Origin: Rhododendron vialii
Taxonomy: Eukaryota; Streptophyta; Magnoliopsida; Ericales; Ericaceae
NCBI RefSeq assembly: GCF_030253575.1
Contig: NC_080567.1
Location: 38,283,501 to 38,347,500 of the forward strand
Length of the DNA: 64,000 bases
Reading direction: 5' to 3'
Below the pieces are notes generated by a model. The model did no database searches. It saw only the letters and a program-made list of their open reading frames with translations, and was not told the origin of the DNA. The translations under genes and the position numbers were made by a program. How positions within the stretch are numbered: the first letter of the stretch is position 1; each line of letters begins with the position of its first letter. Shown in pieces: positions 1 to 11,189 of the stretch.

Positions 1-2817
1 AATTTATACTTCCTCGACGGGCGCACAGTTACAGGAGGAGTAGCCATCTCCAACAGCAGCTCAGATGATGCTACAGATGACATTTCCCGACTCTGGCACA
101 TGCGCCTAGGTCATGCCGGAGAGAAAGCTTTACAAGGATTGGTGAAGAAAGGTCTCCTAAAGGGGGCCAAGACAGGGAAGTTTGGATTCTGTGAGCACTG
201 TGTTCTGGGCAAACAGACCAGGGTCAAATTTGGCACCGCAGTTCATCGTACGAAGGGTATTCTGGATTATGTTCATTCAGATGTTTGGGGGCCCACAACG
301 ACAGCAACTTTTGGTGGCAAACGGTGGTTTGTCACGTTTATTGATGATTTTTCACGGAGAGTATGGGTTTATCCCATGAAACGCAAGGACGAGGTCCTTG
401 ACACCTTCCTTCGTTGGAAGCAGAGGGTGGAGACTCAGACTGGCAGAAAAATCAAGGTACTTCGGTCAGACAACGGTGGTGAGTATACTTCAGATCCCTT
501 TCTCAAAATCTGTCAGGAGGAGGGGATAGTCCGACATTTCACCGCCGCGAAGACTCCACAGCAAAATGGAGTTGCAGAGAGGATGAACCGCACTTTGGTG
601 ACTAAGGTGCGGTGTATGTTGTCCAACGCCGGTTTGAGCAAAGTATTTTGGGGAGAGGCAGTCGCCTATGCCTGTCAGTTGATCAACAGGCTACCGTCAG
701 AGGCACTTGGCGGACGGACTCCCATGGAGGTATACTTTGGTCAATCTTCGATTGATTACGATCGGCTGCATGTATTTGGTTGTCCTGCTTATTTTCATGT
801 CACAGAATCTAAGCTGGATCCTCGAGCTAGGAAGGCTATATTTGTTGGCTTTACTCCAGGAGTAAAGGCCTATAGACTCTGGTGCCCGGAGTCTAAGAAG
901 ATTATTACCAGCCGAGATGTTACTTTCGATGAGTCGGCCATGCTTCAAACCAACTCTCGAAAGGTTAACACCATTCCAAGGTGTTCAGATCAGGTGGAGC
1001 AGTCAGAGCAGGTGGAGCTAGAGGTTCCTGTAGTTCAAGTTCCTACCATTTCGCCACCACAGGAGCACCACAGTGATGTTTCAGATTCGAGTTCTGAGTC
1101 TGATGATGTTTCAGTTCCCGAGGCTATAGCGCCATCACAGTCTATTGCTACTAGCCGTCCGAGGAGGGAGATTCGAAAACCTGCCCGATATGATGGTATG
1201 GTTGCATACGCCCTTCCGGTTATCACAGGTGTTCCGAATACGTATAGGGAGGCCGTTTCAGGTTCTGACAGTTCTCAATGGAAGCAGGCTATGAATGAGG
1301 AGATGAGTTCTCTTCACAAGAATAAGACTTGGGAGCTGGTACCACTTCCCAAAGGGAATAAAGCAATAGGATGCAAATGGGTCTACGCCAACAAAGAGGA
1401 CAGTTCGGTCAAGGGTGGTGTTAGACATAAGGCCAGATTGGTGGCAAAGGGTTATGCTCAGCGCGAAGGGATTGACTACAATGAGGTCTTCTCTCCAGTG
1501 GTGAAGCATGCATCGATTCGCATTCTATTATCTTTGGTTGCGCAGTACGACCTCGAGTTACAGCAACTCGATGTTAAGACTGCATTTTTGCATGGCGACT
1601 TGGACGAAGAGATCTATATGTCACAACCAGATGGTTTCAAGGTCTCTGGAAAGGAAAATTGGGCTTGCCGTCTTCGCAAGTCACTATATGGCCTAAAGCA
1701 GTCGCCACGACAATGGTACAAGAGATTTGATCAGTTTATGGCTACGCAGAGGTATACTCGCAGCAGTTTTGACCATTGTGTTTACTTTCGTAAACTTCGG
1801 GATGGTTCCTTTATCTATTTGCTCTTATATGTTGATGATATGCTAATTGCATCTAAGAGCAAGGTGGAGATTTCTCGGTTGAAGGCACAACTGAGTTCAG
1901 AATTCGAAATGAAAGACCTTGGAGAAGCAAAGAAGGTCATTGGGATGGAGATTCAGCGCAACAGGAAGCAGGGCACAGTTTGCTTATCGCAGACTCAGTA
2001 TCTGAAGACTGTACTCCAACGGTTTGGCATAGATGGCAAAGCTAAACCCGTTAGTACACCGTTAGCCCCGCACTTTAAGCTCAGCGCTTCGATGTCACCT
2101 CGTACTGATGCGGAACGAAAACAGATGGCCCAAGTTCCGTATGCCAACGCTGTGGGATCCTTGATGTATGCAATGGTATGTACCAGACCCGATATTTCAC
2201 ACGCTGTCAGTATGGTTAGCAGATATATGCATGATCCAGGAAAGGGTCATTGGCAGGCCGTGAAATGGATTCTCAGATACATTCAGGGAACAGTTAATGT
2301 TGGCCTAAAATTTGGGAGAGATCAGAAATTTGGTGATCAGCTTGCAGTTGGTTATGTAGATTCAGATTACGCTGGTGATCTGGATAAGAGGCGGTCAACT
2401 ACTGGTTATGTTTTCACTATGGCAGGAGGACCAGTTAGTTGGCGTTCGACTTTACAGTCCATGGTTGCACTATCTACTACGGAGGCTGAATATATGGCGG
2501 TGACTGAGGCCATAAAAGAAGCCATCTGGTTGCAGGGTTTGATTGGTGATTTGGGTGCCAAACAGGAGCACATCAATGTCTATTGCGATAGTCAGAGTGC
2601 CATTCATTTGGCAAAGAATCAGGTGCACCATACCAGGACAAAGCATATAGATGTCCGTTTTCACTTTGTTCGGGAAATTCTAGAAGAAGGGGACATATTG
2701 CTTGAAAAGATTGCCACTGCAGACAACCCAGCTGATATGTTGACAAAGGTTGTTACTGAGATCAAGTTCAATCATTGTTTGGACTTGATCAACATCTCTC
2801 CGGTTCAGAGCGCCTAA
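1..2817 (+). CDS. Copia polyprotein, 3' part (integrase, RT, RNase H)
   Basis: The frame is already open at base 1, so the start lies upstream. Domains in order: GAG-pre-integrase ([14 protein letters not shown], about 85-130), integrase zinc and catalytic core (HSDVWGP near 274, RSDNGGEY near 463, the [14 protein letters not shown] block near 553), Copia reverse transcriptase with YVDDML near 1828, and RNase H with STTEAEYMA near 2480 and [11 protein letters not shown] near 2587. This is the element's own protein, used for reverse transcription and integration. It is open throughout the visible part. No host function is implied. Confidence 0.93.
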   Translation, partial: NLYFLDGRTVTGGVAISNSSSDDATDDISRLWHMRLGHAGEKALQGLVKKGLLKGAKTGKFGFCEHCVLGKQTRVKFGTAVHRTKGILDYVHSDVWGPTTTATFGGKRWFVTFIDDFSRRVWVYPMKRKDEVLDTFLRWKQRVETQTGRKIKVLRSDNGGEYTSDPFLKICQEEGIVRHFTAAKTPQQNGVAERMNRTLVTKVRCMLSNAGLSKVFWGEAVAYACQLINRLPSEALGGRTPMEVYFGQSSIDYDRLHVFGCPAYFHVTESKLDPRARKAIFVGFTPGVKAYRLWCPESKKIITSRDVTFDESAMLQTNSRKVNTIPRCSDQVEQSEQVELEVPVVQVPTISPPQEHHSDVSDSSSESDDVSVPEAIAPSQSIATSRPRREIRKPARYDGMVAYALPVITGVPNTYREAVSGSDSSQWKQAMNEEMSSLHKNKTWELVPLPKGNKAIGCKWVYANKEDSSVKGGVRHKARLVAKGYAQREGIDYNEVFSPVVKHASIRILLSLVAQYDLELQQLDVKTAFLHGDLDEEIYMSQPDGFKVSGKENWACRLRKSLYGLKQSPRQWYKRFDQFMATQRYTRSSFDHCVYFRKLRDGSFIYLLLYVDDMLIASKSKVEISRLKAQLSSEFEMKDLGEAKKVIGMEIQRNRKQGTVCLSQTQYLKTVLQRFGIDGKAKPVSTPLAPHFKLSASMSPRTDAERKQMAQVPYANAVGSLMYAMVCTRPDISHAVSMVSRYMHDPGKGHWQAVKWILRYIQGTVNVGLKFGRDQKFGDQLAVGYVDSDYAGDLDKRRSTTGYVFTMAGGPVSWRSTLQSMVALSTTEAEYMAVTEAIKEAIWLQGLIGDLGAKQEHINVYCDSQSAIHLAKNQVHHTRTKHIDVRFHFVREILEEGDILLEKIATADNPADMLTKVVTEIKFNHCLDLINISPVQSA

Positions 2818-2870
2818 GGGCGCATTGGGGGCAGCATCGGATCTTGGAGAATTGTCGCCAAGGTGGAGAT

Positions 2871-3358
2871 TGTTGACTTTTGAGGCCATGTTTTGGCTCC
2901 ATCCTATACAAATGCAGATTTGCATTTACTCAGAAGATTTGGCGTGGGTTGCATTGAATGCAATTCATTCTCCCATGTGGGTGATTGAAGTCAAAGATTG
3001 GCAGCCTATGAAGATTTCTCAAGCCACGCTCAAATCAGGAAAAATCTCAGGCGTGGATTTGCATTGATCCTCGCATGGCCATGAACAGTGAAGTTTGCAC
3101 AGCCTATAAAATTCGAGCTTTGCTCCATGTTTTTGTATCTCTCTTGAGTGAGAGACCAGAGAGTGGGAAATCAGAAACGTATCTGATTTTGTATCAGTTT
3201 GAGAGAGTCTGAGTTTGAGTGATTTGTAATCCTCCTCCTCCTAAATATAATCTGGCTGCCCCCCGTGGACGTACCCGATTTTGGGGAACCACGTAAATCT
3301 TTGTCTCTGTGTTTGTGTGTGTGTTTGTGTTCTGGTTTGATCCTTAGTTTCCGCAACA
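2871..3358 (+). repeat. 3' LTR of the Copia element
   Basis: A 488-bp segment starts TGTTG and ends CAACA, a perfect 5-bp terminal inverted repeat. It directly follows the polypurine tract. A TATA-like TATAAAATTC (about 3104) and a T-rich 3' half fit an LTR promoter and processing region. Confidence 0.85.
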
Positions 3359-3464
3359 CAAAGCATCGCCATGACTACTCTAGTGATTATTGAATTGTGC
3401 TGCTTCTTCTTTATTTTTGAACGTATGGTTTCTTTATCCCTCTCTCTTTTTGTTGAATCGTTAG

Positions 3465-3816
3465 GAACTGGACAATGCCAGAGTACAAATGCTACTGGAA
3501 GGCAGTGAGCCCGGACATGAAAGTAGCCGTTGTTTTCGGACTGATTGCGGCCCAGAGATATGGGACAGACATGTCACTATGGAAAGGGCTTCAAGGCAGG
3601 GGGGACCCTTACAAAACCCTCCTAAGGGAAGCCACAACTGCACTCCTCAACTCTTATAACAGTGTTCAATTCCCATTTCATCCCCTCGGTGTGATCCAAG
3701 ACACGAATTGGGCCCTGATGGGATCCACGCGCCACGTTCTCCATACGGCTTTGCGTTTCATGAGGGCTAATGCTGGATATGGGAAAGTCAGTTGCAAATT
3801 CACCCCTTGCAAGTAG
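3465..3816 (+). pseudogene. Protodermal factor 1-like terminal exon, copy 1
   Basis: An open frame follows a clear splice acceptor (TCGTTAG, ending at 3464) and reads NWTMPEYKCYWKAVSPD, then SLWKGLQGRGDPYKTLLREA, then LLNSYNSVQFPF, ending FTPCK. The pattern of a Trp-rich start, a leucine-rich arm ending in REGTA/REATA-like residues and LLNSY-x-F-P-F resembles the C-terminal domain of plant PDF1-like secreted proteins; I recognise the pattern but cannot confirm it. No signal-peptide exon is visible, and the Copia 3' LTR ends only about 110 bp upstream, so the first exon is probably lost or displaced. A small ATG-led hydrophobic stretch at 3371 would need an intron of only about 45 bp, which is too short. 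Probably a gene fragment. Confidence 0.5.
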
Positions 3817-4170
3817 TGATCAAGAGGATTCATTTGCTTTTCTGAGTTTAATTTATATGAGGCTGTTTTTAGTATGTTATAAAATGTTATTTATCTTTAA
3901 TAAAGCGTGCATTGATGTGCTGAGTTAGCGAATTCCTCACCGTTATATTGCAGAAAGTCTATGTACACATTCGGGCAGAGGTCATATATACCAAAATGTC
4001 CGATGTGCCTAGTCTCAAGGGACAAGGGACCATTGACCCTTGTTAAAATATCCTTGTGCTGAGTTAGGGTCCATTTGAATAGTGTGAAAGTGATAGAAAA
4101 TGCAAGAAAGAGAAAATAATGAATGCAGAAATGTACACAAAATCAAAATCGCATACGTGTAAAGTAACGA
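3817..4170. other. 3' flank of the PDF1-like copy; no gene
   Basis: No coding potential is seen. About the first 200 bases match 7798-8005, downstream of copy 2 (shared TGATCAAGAGGATTCATTTG and ATATGAGGCTGTTTTTAG), so the duplicated unit includes the 3' UTR and flank, not just the exon. Confidence 0.6.
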
Positions 4171-4179
4171 TAATCATTG

Positions 4180-4680
4180 TTAAAGTAGACAATAAATAGG
4201 CTCTTGCCCACAAAGCGACCCTGTAAAAGCAAGTAAGAGTATACGCCAAAGCGTAGCATGTAGAGATTGGCCAATCAGTAAATCAGCCACCGCCATAAAA
4301 GATGCAGGGATCACACATGCGGCCACGTCACGCACCAACCTCCGACTGCTGAAGAAGGCACACAAACTAAACGTGCTAACCAAATTAGAACTGGGTTTGC
4401 ATTCGCTAGGTAGTGTAATGAGATTTGGATAGTAAGGCAGGCAAGTTTGAATCTATCCCTTGCCTCTTGATTCCGAGGGTTTATACACCAGTGATGGATT
4501 CTAGGCCCATAGAACATTTGGTGCTCCAGTAGATACCACCTGCAAGCGAAACAAACGCCAAAGGAACATAGTACTAATATTAACGCATGGCCTCTGGTTG
4601 CTGCCTGAGCTGCCTCCATGGCTGTATCAGTAGAGGCGGCAGCACGCTTATCTCCCCCACTCTTCCTTCTTTTTGAGTTG
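4180..4680 (-). pseudogene. Fragment of an unidentified membrane protein, copy A
   Basis: Read on the minus strand it gives AMEAAQAATRGHALILVL, a hydrophobic stretch, then HHWCINPRNQEARDRFKLA and LHYLANANPVLIWLA. Two other copies in the window share this pattern: 12.9-13.3 kb (EARDRFKICSLSIQFSLHYL) and 14.5-15.0 kb (ASARGNAIFLIAW, then NWIIDPENQTVRG). The protein family is not one I recognise. Only part of a coding region is present and there is no start or complete exon set. A LINE fragment on the same strand adjoins it at 4685. Confidence 0.45.
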
Positions 4681-4684
4681 ACAC

Positions 4685-5075
4685 TTGACAGTAAGAAGAA
4701 TCGTGGGGATTCTTCTTTAAGAGTAAGACTCTGCTCCCGAATCCATACCTGATCCCAGAATATTGTTGATTTTCCATCATTAACCTTGACTTACTTTAAA
4801 ACCCTGGTTGATCATGCTCTCAAAAATAGAGTTATCATCCCCCACTTTGCACATATCTTTCCAAATGTTTGAGGCTCTCGAGTTCTGAGGTAATGTTGGT
4901 AGCCATTGGTTGCCACCAATATTGTACTTTCCTTAGATAACTTTCACCCAAAGAGATGTTTTCTCTTTTTTGAACCTCAACCACCATTTAGCCAGCATGG
5001 CACAATTGTGTTGCATTATATATCCTCTTGATTCCAAGTCCTCCAAATTTTTTTCCTTTAGCTAGGCGGTCCTAC
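4685..5075 (-). mobile_element. LINE (L1-type) C-terminal fragment
   Basis: The minus strand reads KFGGLGIKRIYNATQLCHA, a tryptophan-rich stretch, and later DGKSTIFWDQVWIREQ. These are typical of the region after the reverse transcriptase in plant L1-type LINEs (GGLGF/I-N-A-LLAKWWWR and G-FW-D-W). The reading frame shifts several times, so it is an old, broken fragment. It faces away from the LINE endonuclease piece starting near 5158, so the two are probably separate insertions. Confidence 0.6.
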
Positions 5076-5157
5076 TTGATCAAATGCAGCTTTTTTTTTT
5101 TTCTGCTGTATCCCCTCAAATGAATTGCCTTTGTAGTTTCTTTGCTCTTTCCAACAT

Positions 5158-7466
5158 AGGAGCATCTGGAGGCCTCCTTTTTATGGAACAAAGAAGTTGT
5201 CGACCTGGAGAACACAATTGTCCACAAGCATTTCGTCATAATCAAAGGCAAATTGTCATCTGATTTTGATTGTGTGTTAGCCAATATTTATGATCCGAAC
5301 TCAGTTCAAGATCGCAGAGTTATCTGGGAAGAGTTGATCTCAATCAAAATTTCTATGCAATTTCCGTGGTGTGTTGGAGGGGATCTTATGAGATACTATC
5401 GATCAGTGTGGTCTGTCGTTTTCGTACCAAAAATATAATTTATAAAACCAAGGAATTAACTAGTATTCTGAAGAACAGTGATTAAGTCCAGGATCGTCCG
5501 CATAGAGTAAAAAGCTGAGTTGCAGTACTTTCAATTAATTTCTAATTTAATTCGGAAAGTAAAGAGAAGTTGGATTTTGAGTTGGATTTGATTAAACTAA
5601 AATTGAACTAGAAAGCGATTAAAGTTTTGAAGACAGGAGAGAGAAGGGACTAGGGCTTTGATTCCACCTTCCCTTTGCAATATAACCGTTATAAAATCTA
5701 GGGTAATTATTCAACATAAGAAAATAAGATTGTCCCTAGGGCTTGCAATCCCTATCGAAAATCGTCGAGAGGATTCACAGGAATCGTACACCGTAAAGGC
5801 TATCTCAACATAGTGCGAATCGTCTCATTGGATTTAACCAACGGCACGACCTGTCTAACGCAGTATAACCCATATCGGAGACTATCCTGGATAATTGAAA
5901 ACTATTGTATGACAGCACTTGATATCCAAAATACAAACACAATAGATAAATAGGAAAAATATGTTCTTTCATAAAAACTATGAATTATCCCAAGTCATAC
6001 AATTCATTGTTGAATAAAGCCCTAAAAATTAAACGATTACATTATTCGGAGAAAGTTTCCTCGTTACCCTAGCCGAAGGATTTAGCCGCTCATCGAGGAA
6101 GGGATGATCGGGCAAAGACAGAACTCCATTGAAGCTTCTGCCGAATCTGTCGTGCTCTCTCTGTTATGTGTCAAAAATATCCCCTCGTGTCGCGGCTGCT
6201 CCCATCTTTTATAACAGTATACAGGCCGAAAATCCTACTAAGGGCCTCGTTCAATTACTCGAGCTCCCAAGACTATAATTGGGCCCAGTGTTGGCCGCTC
6301 GAACCATACTCGTCAAAGCCCTTTCTAATAGCCCAGTAGAAAGCTATAGGTATACTAGCATGATTAAATGCTTTTCGGAAAGGGATTAATTGGACGGCTG
6401 CAACATAGACTTTTATCAATATTTTTTCCATTAATTTTCCAATTCAACTCGGTGTGCCGTTTAATTGCTTCGCAAGCTCTGCAATGAGAAAAATAACTAT
6501 CAAACTCCAAATAATATAATAAATGCATGGACTCAACAAGAGTAAATTAGGGGGCGTAAACGGGCACATTTACGCACCTATCACAGTGAGAGAAAAGGAT
6601 GTGACAGAGTTGACAGAGGCATGTGAGACCTATTAGAATTTATCAACAAGATGGAGTTGCACAACCTACCAATGATGGGAAGAAGGTTCACATGGGCAAA
6701 TTTCCAAGATTCTGCAATCCATAGCAGAATTGACAGATTTCTTGTGTCTATAGAATGGATTCAGAAGTTCAAGCCAAATCAATGGGGTTTACCAAGGCCT
6801 ATTTCAGACCATTGCCCCATCATGATTGCCGAAGATTCAAGAGACTAGGGCCCTAAACCGTTCAGATTCATGGATGCTTGGTTATCAAATCCAAAATGCA
6901 TGACCCTTGCCAAAAAAGCATGGACTGAATGTCCTGCTCAAGGGTGGCAGGTTTCAGAATAATGAAAAAACTTCAAGCAGTTAAGCTTTGTTTGAAGTAG
7001 TGGAACAAGACAGAGTTTGGGGACATCAACACCAAAATCCAAACCATAGAGGAAAAGCTCCATTTCTTGGATACTGAAGGGGAACTAAGACAACTTGCCA
7101 GCAATGAAATTGAGGAAATTGTCAAAGATGGCAGAAAGTATATGGAGACAGAAAGCAAGAATGAGATGGATGAAAATGGGAGATAGAAAGATTTTTTCAA
7201 AAACCCTAAAAAACAAAAGGTATCACAGAAATCTCATTGGAGCTATCAAGGCAGAGGTAAGGGTGCTGGAAGAACCAAATCAGATCAAAGAAGCAGCAGT
7301 GACATACTTTTCAAACATTTGCAAAGAAGAGACAAACAAGATCAACTTTGGCTGATACTTTCCCAAGAATGATAACTGCTGAGATGGCTTTGAATCTAGA
7401 AAAGGTCTTTGAAGAAGGGGAGATAACTCAAGCAATTAAGGAATGCCGTAACTTTAAAGCACCAGG
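5158..7466 (+). mobile_element. LINE (L1-type) endonuclease and start of RT, interrupted
   Basis: From 5158 the sequence encodes ASGGLL, then DFDCVLANIYDPN, WEELISI and FPWCVGGDL, the middle of an L1-type apurinic endonuclease domain. After the 5409-6583 insertion it resumes with DLLEFINKMELHNLPMMG, RRFTWAN, SRIDRFLVS and ISDHCPIMI, the end of that domain. Further on, EKVFEEGEITQAIKECRNFK and APG give the start of the reverse transcriptase. It stops abruptly there, at about 7466, where a copy of the PDF1-like exon begins. Several stops and shifts mark it as decayed. A normal LINE would continue for 2 kb or more through RT, so the 3' part is gone. Confidence 0.8.
5409..6583. mobile_element. 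Solo LTR (Gypsy-like) nested in the LINE
   Basis: A 1175-bp segment begins TGGTCTG and ends CTATCA, so it has TG...CA ends. It is flanked on both sides by CAGTG (5404-5408 and 6584-6588). Removing it would rejoin the LINE endonuclease region, so the insertion is younger than the LINE. No coding region, primer site or second copy is seen, so a solo LTR is the simplest reading; a short non-autonomous element is the alternative. It contains the kind of GGATCGTCCGCATAGAG leader seen in many plant LTRs. A loosely similar segment starts near 63640. Confidence 0.7.
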
Positions 7467-7493
7467 TACTCTCTCTCTCTCTCACATCATTAG

Positions 7494-7797
7494 GAACTGG
7501 AAAATGCCTGAGTACAAATGCTTCTGGAAGGCAGTGAACCCGGACATGACAGTAGCCGTTGTTTTCGGAATGATTGCGGCCCAGAGATATGGGACAGACG
7601 TCACAGACATGTCACTATGGAAAAGGCTTCAAGGCAGGGGCGACCCTTACAGAACCCTCCTAAGGGAAGCCACAACTTCACTCCTCGACTCTTATAACAG
7701 TGTTCAATTCCCATTTCATCCCCAGTGTGATCCAAGACACGAATTGGGCCTTGATGGGATCCACACGCCACGTTCTAAATTCAGCCCTTGCAAGTAG
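7494..7797 (+). pseudogene. Protodermal factor 1-like terminal exon, copy 2
   Basis: A close copy of 3465-3816, again after an acceptor (TCATTAG, ending 7493). It reads NWKMPEYKCFWKAVNPD and SLWKRLQGRGDPYRTLLREA, has a two-codon insertion (VTD before MSLW), then shifts frame after FPFHP because two bases are missing relative to copy 1. A further deletion of about 60 bases near the end brings back the terminal PCK-stop. The C-terminal third is therefore scrambled and the copy is probably dead. Its upstream neighbour is the truncated LINE; there is no first exon. Confidence 0.55.
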
Positions 7798-8121
7798 TGA
7801 TCAAGAGGATTCATTTGCTTTTCGGAGTCTAATTTATATGAGGCTGTTTTTAGTTTGTTAAATCTTGTTTATCTTCAATGAGTGTGCATTGATGTGTTGA
7901 GTTTTCCCTCACCATTATGATTGCAGAAAGTCCATACGTGTACACAACATTCGTGCATAAGTCCGGAAACAGATGTAACCGATATGTCCGATGCACAAGT
8001 CCTCACTTAGATCTATTGAAATTAGCATTAGCATTACATATCAACTCAAAACTCTTTCAAAACTAATTCCAAAAATTCTTTTTAACGACTCAAGACTAGC
8101 AACAAATCCTTTTTAAGTCCT

Positions 8122-8161
<40 letters not shown>

Positions 8162-9120
8162 AAGGCACAAGACTTAGAGTTGCAAAGATTTGAAAGCTCG
8201 TCTGCGGGTGCATCGGGACATTAAGAAGAATGAGCATTATCCTTTTCTTACCATTGGGTGTATTGGAGATACCCTAACACGTTTGTTTCGCAACCTTTTT
8301 TGATATATAGTTGTTCCGAATAATTAAATGTGCACAATCAAAGATATATAAAGTGATGGATTAAAAAACAGAAGAGGATTTAATACCAAATACTCCAAAA
8401 TAACCCGTGATCAAAGTATTGAGTGCATCTTGTCCCTCGTATAAATCTGTGAACTCAGTGGAAAATAGTTAAATTAGACTATACCTTCAAACATGAACAG
8501 GATAAAATTCGTCTACTCTACACCTCGTTAAGTTCATACCTCGTTAAGTTCATCTGGCAAATCAGAGAGGTCCGGGAATTCATGAGCTTTTAGCTAATAG
8601 AGTGTATCATCCTCCAGAATTAGCTGCGGCAAATTACAGAAGAAAACTGAAGGTTAGAAGGGGAGTCCGGTAAAAAAACAGAGCAGAAAGGATTAGACAA
8701 TTGTACAATTCAACATGAAAAAAAGAACCACAAAGAACAATTTTACAAATCATTACTCGTTCCTCACTTTAGTAAAACCAAACCAGGGCTGAGTGCTCTT
8801 TGAGAGGGCCGTTAGAGTCTGTCTGGCTAATTATTAACCTCCAAAATTAATAAACGAGGCTCGACAGCCTTTCGAGATACTTTAACATGCTATCATAGTT
8901 AGGTTTTATGAAGTTTTTGAACAAGACTCTCTTAATTGATTGTCTCGTGGTTTGTGTGCCTCTTTTTTCATTATGATATAGTATGTCTTACGGACCTTTT
9001 GTTGACCATATGCGGGCTAGGTTCACGTGTGCATGTGTGTAAGCGTTAATCTTGTCACGCGTGGGTTCATTATAAACTGCAACGAAAAGAAAAAGTAAAG
9101 AAAAGCGAAGCAAAGCAAAG
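7798..9120. other. Intergenic; no gene seen
   Basis: The first 200 bases are the duplicated 3' flank shared with 3817-4030. A (GA)n tract lies at 8125-8158. The rest is AT-rich with no convincing coding region or repeat ends. Confidence 0.5.
8125..8158. repeat. (GA)n microsatellite
   Basis: Uninterrupted GA dinucleotide repeat of about 34 bases, the same type as the tracts in front of the dirigent genes but not next to a gene. Confidence 0.9.
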
Positions 9121-9123
9121 GGG

Positions 9124-9765
9124 TTAGAGAAAAATCTCACTCACCAGGGCAAGCAATGCCAGTGGCAGAACGGAGATGGCAACAATTGCCAGGAAGGAAT
9201 CGCCCGCAAGAAGTAAAATACCTGAAAAACCAACAGATTGACCCACCAAGGACGATGAGACCAAGAATGCATCATAGGGAGTTGCGATCAACTTAAACGC
9301 AGACACAAGCGTCGTAGACATGGCAGAAAGAAGCACAGTGGAAAACAGATCTTCTCTGACGACAAGCGGGACCATAACGAAAGCCCATGCCACTTGACCC
9401 AAAAAACGAGTTGTGCAGCGTGATTGTGCGATGGATTCTTCGAGTTTGGTACTGTTATAGCGTAGCCATAGGATTGTAATACGACAACAACCAACCGACG
9501 CGATGAAGCACAAAAGACACCAAGCAATAAGGCTACGGGGAAGAGAAACCACGAAAGTTATTTCTGATAAGGCCGGAAAGCAGTACTCATCACCAAGTAC
9601 GTATCGCACAAGCCCGGCTCGTGAAGCCATGACTGAGAGACCTAGAAATACCAAAGTCATCATCGTTGTGTACCCTAAACAGAACATTGATTCGAAAAGA
9701 AGAACCTTAAGAGCTGTAGCACGATCCATGTTTCTTTTGAAACAAAGGAAGTACGAGAGTTCCAT
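9124..9765 (-). CDS. Uncharacterised multi-pass membrane protein, probably first exon
   Basis: A 213-residue frame from the ATG at 9765 (MELSYFLCFKRNMDRATALK) contains about five hydrophobic segments: around residues 20-45 (LLFESMFCLGYTTMMTLVF), 70-95 (SLIAWCLLCFIASVG), 125-140, 150-170 and 175-205 (ILLLAGDSFLAIVAI). A second Met, MDRATALK at 9729, is also possible. I do not recognise the family. Near the stop, GCCCTG followed by GTGAGT looks like a strong splice donor (exon end about 9145), so the true gene may continue in an exon that I could not find. A decayed second copy lies at 11190-11720 on the same strand. The frame is intact here and broken in the copy, which favours a real coding exon. 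Confidence 0.5.
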   Translation of the reverse strand: MELSYFLCFKRNMDRATALKVLLFESMFCLGYTTMMTLVFLGLSVMASRAGLVRYVLGDEYCFPALSEITFVVSLPRSLIAWCLLCFIASVGCCRITILWLRYNSTKLEESIAQSRCTTRFLGQVAWAFVMVPLVVREDLFSTVLLSAMSTTLVSAFKLIATPYDAFLVSSSLVGQSVGFSGILLLAGDSFLAIVAISVLPLALLALVSEIFL

Positions 9766-9789
9766 TATATACAAGGAGTTGGGATCAAA

Positions 9790-10750
9790 GAGATCCGTAT
9801 GAGGGGAAACGGAAGGAAAATGTGAGGAAAAGTTTCACTGTTCACAAAACTTTGGATTTGTAATTTTCTCTCCAAACCAAACAATGAAACAGTAATTCTT
9901 TTAACTTTCATTTCTTTTTCCTCACTTTTCCTAAGTTTCAAACAAAGTATAAAAGAAAAGGAGATGGAAGTACATTATGCACCAAAATACATTAAAATAG
10001 TACTTATTATCAAGATGAACAACAATTTAGGAACAGTTCGGAAAAATCGTAAAATACCCCAAAAATTTAAACTCAATGTTTAATAGGCACCTATATTTTC
10101 ATAAGCTTCAATTTTACACCTAAAGTAATGTTATGCGAGTCAATTAAACCCCTACCTTCTCAATCCGTTAAATATATATATAAAAAAAAATACTCGTACT
10201 TGATAAAGTTTAAGATGACCGGGCATGCACAAGTTTAAGATGACTGGGAACATTAAATGAAACCCCATTATTAATGGGCCAGGTTCAGGCATGCACAAGT
10301 CTTGTTATTATATAGTACAAGCTTGGCCCAAACCTGGCACGGCCCCATGCATGTGCAGCCCTAGCTGCAAATAGTTGTACCAGTGGGAAGAAAATGGTTC
10401 TATTGGTACAACCCAAATCCATAGAACCATGAAAACAATTGTACCGGTAGAGCCAAAAGCTTCTATCGGTACAATAAATAAATTTCGGGGAGCACGAGGG
10501 TTAATACAGTCAAGTAGCATAAGTTGTCGTGCTAGAATAAAAGTGCCTCGTGACATTATCATTTTCCTATTGAAAAGGTAACAATTGTCAAGGTAGCTAC
10601 GTTGAAAATGCACAAATTTTTATAAGGAACATTTAAAATGGGATAGACGGACTAGGGAGTATAGTAGTTAATAGGACGTGATAAATTAATCTAATAGGAG
10701 AAGTTTTTTTTATGGAAAACCGACAAAGCAGATGGAGGGACACACACTAG
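9790..10750. other. Intergenic AT-rich DNA; no gene
   Basis: No coding region is supported. A short internal repeat around 10370-10470 (GGTTCTATTGGTACAA-type units, repeated with inversions) may be a degraded MITE. Confidence 0.4.
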
Positions 10751-10977
10751 TTCGTGGAATTTTTCAGTGCCGAGCGGGAATATCTATTTGCTACCCGTTT
10801 GGCACTCTCGAGCTGTCCAATGCACTTTTGGACGGCTTAGATTAAAATCTTCTCTCTCCTCTCACCCTTCCTCTTTCTCTCTTCAAATCTGAACCATACA
10901 AAATCGTATTGGACGGCTCGGATGTGCCAAGCGGACACCACGTTCGTGGTACCCACCTGGCACTAAAAAATTTCTCC
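10751..10977. mobile_element. Foldback MITE
   Basis: The two ends are inverted copies over about 90 bases: GGAATTTTTCAGTGCCGAGC at the left and the complement of GGCACTAAAAAATTTCTCC at the right, with a matching inner block (TTGGACGGCT at both sides). ACTAGT occurs at both flanks, a possible partial target duplication. It has no coding capacity. The superfamily is uncertain. Confidence 0.55.
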
Positions 10978-11189
10978 ACTAGTACACTACCAAGGTTCGC
11001 CGTGATTATTAGAAGAAGTTAATTATGGGGCAACAAATAGATAGAACACGAGAACGAGACTTTTATAATAAGTTTATAACATCCACATATTGGTTTGGAG
11101 AGATAATGTTTCTATATTGTGGAAAAACCAATTGAACAGAGAGAAGCTATATTAGAGTATTCGAAAATAAAAAAAAAGAAAAAATAAAA

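Larger units (their letters stand above)
1..3358 (+). mobile_element. Ty1/Copia LTR retrotransposon (Tork-like), left part outside the window
   Basis: The visible part runs from the GAG-pre-integrase region through integrase, reverse transcriptase and RNase H to a 3' LTR. Order integrase before RT marks it as Copia. The RNase H motif STTEAEYMA and the C-terminal NPADMLTK block resemble Tnt1/Tork elements, which is the basis for the lineage call. A purine tract (AAGGTGGAGA, 2860-2869) lies immediately before the 3' LTR. The 5' LTR, primer site and most of gag are off the left edge, so target duplication and LTR divergence cannot be judged. The visible coding part looks whole, suggesting a fairly recent insertion. 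It ends about 110 bp upstream of a protodermal-factor-like exon. Confidence 0.93.
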
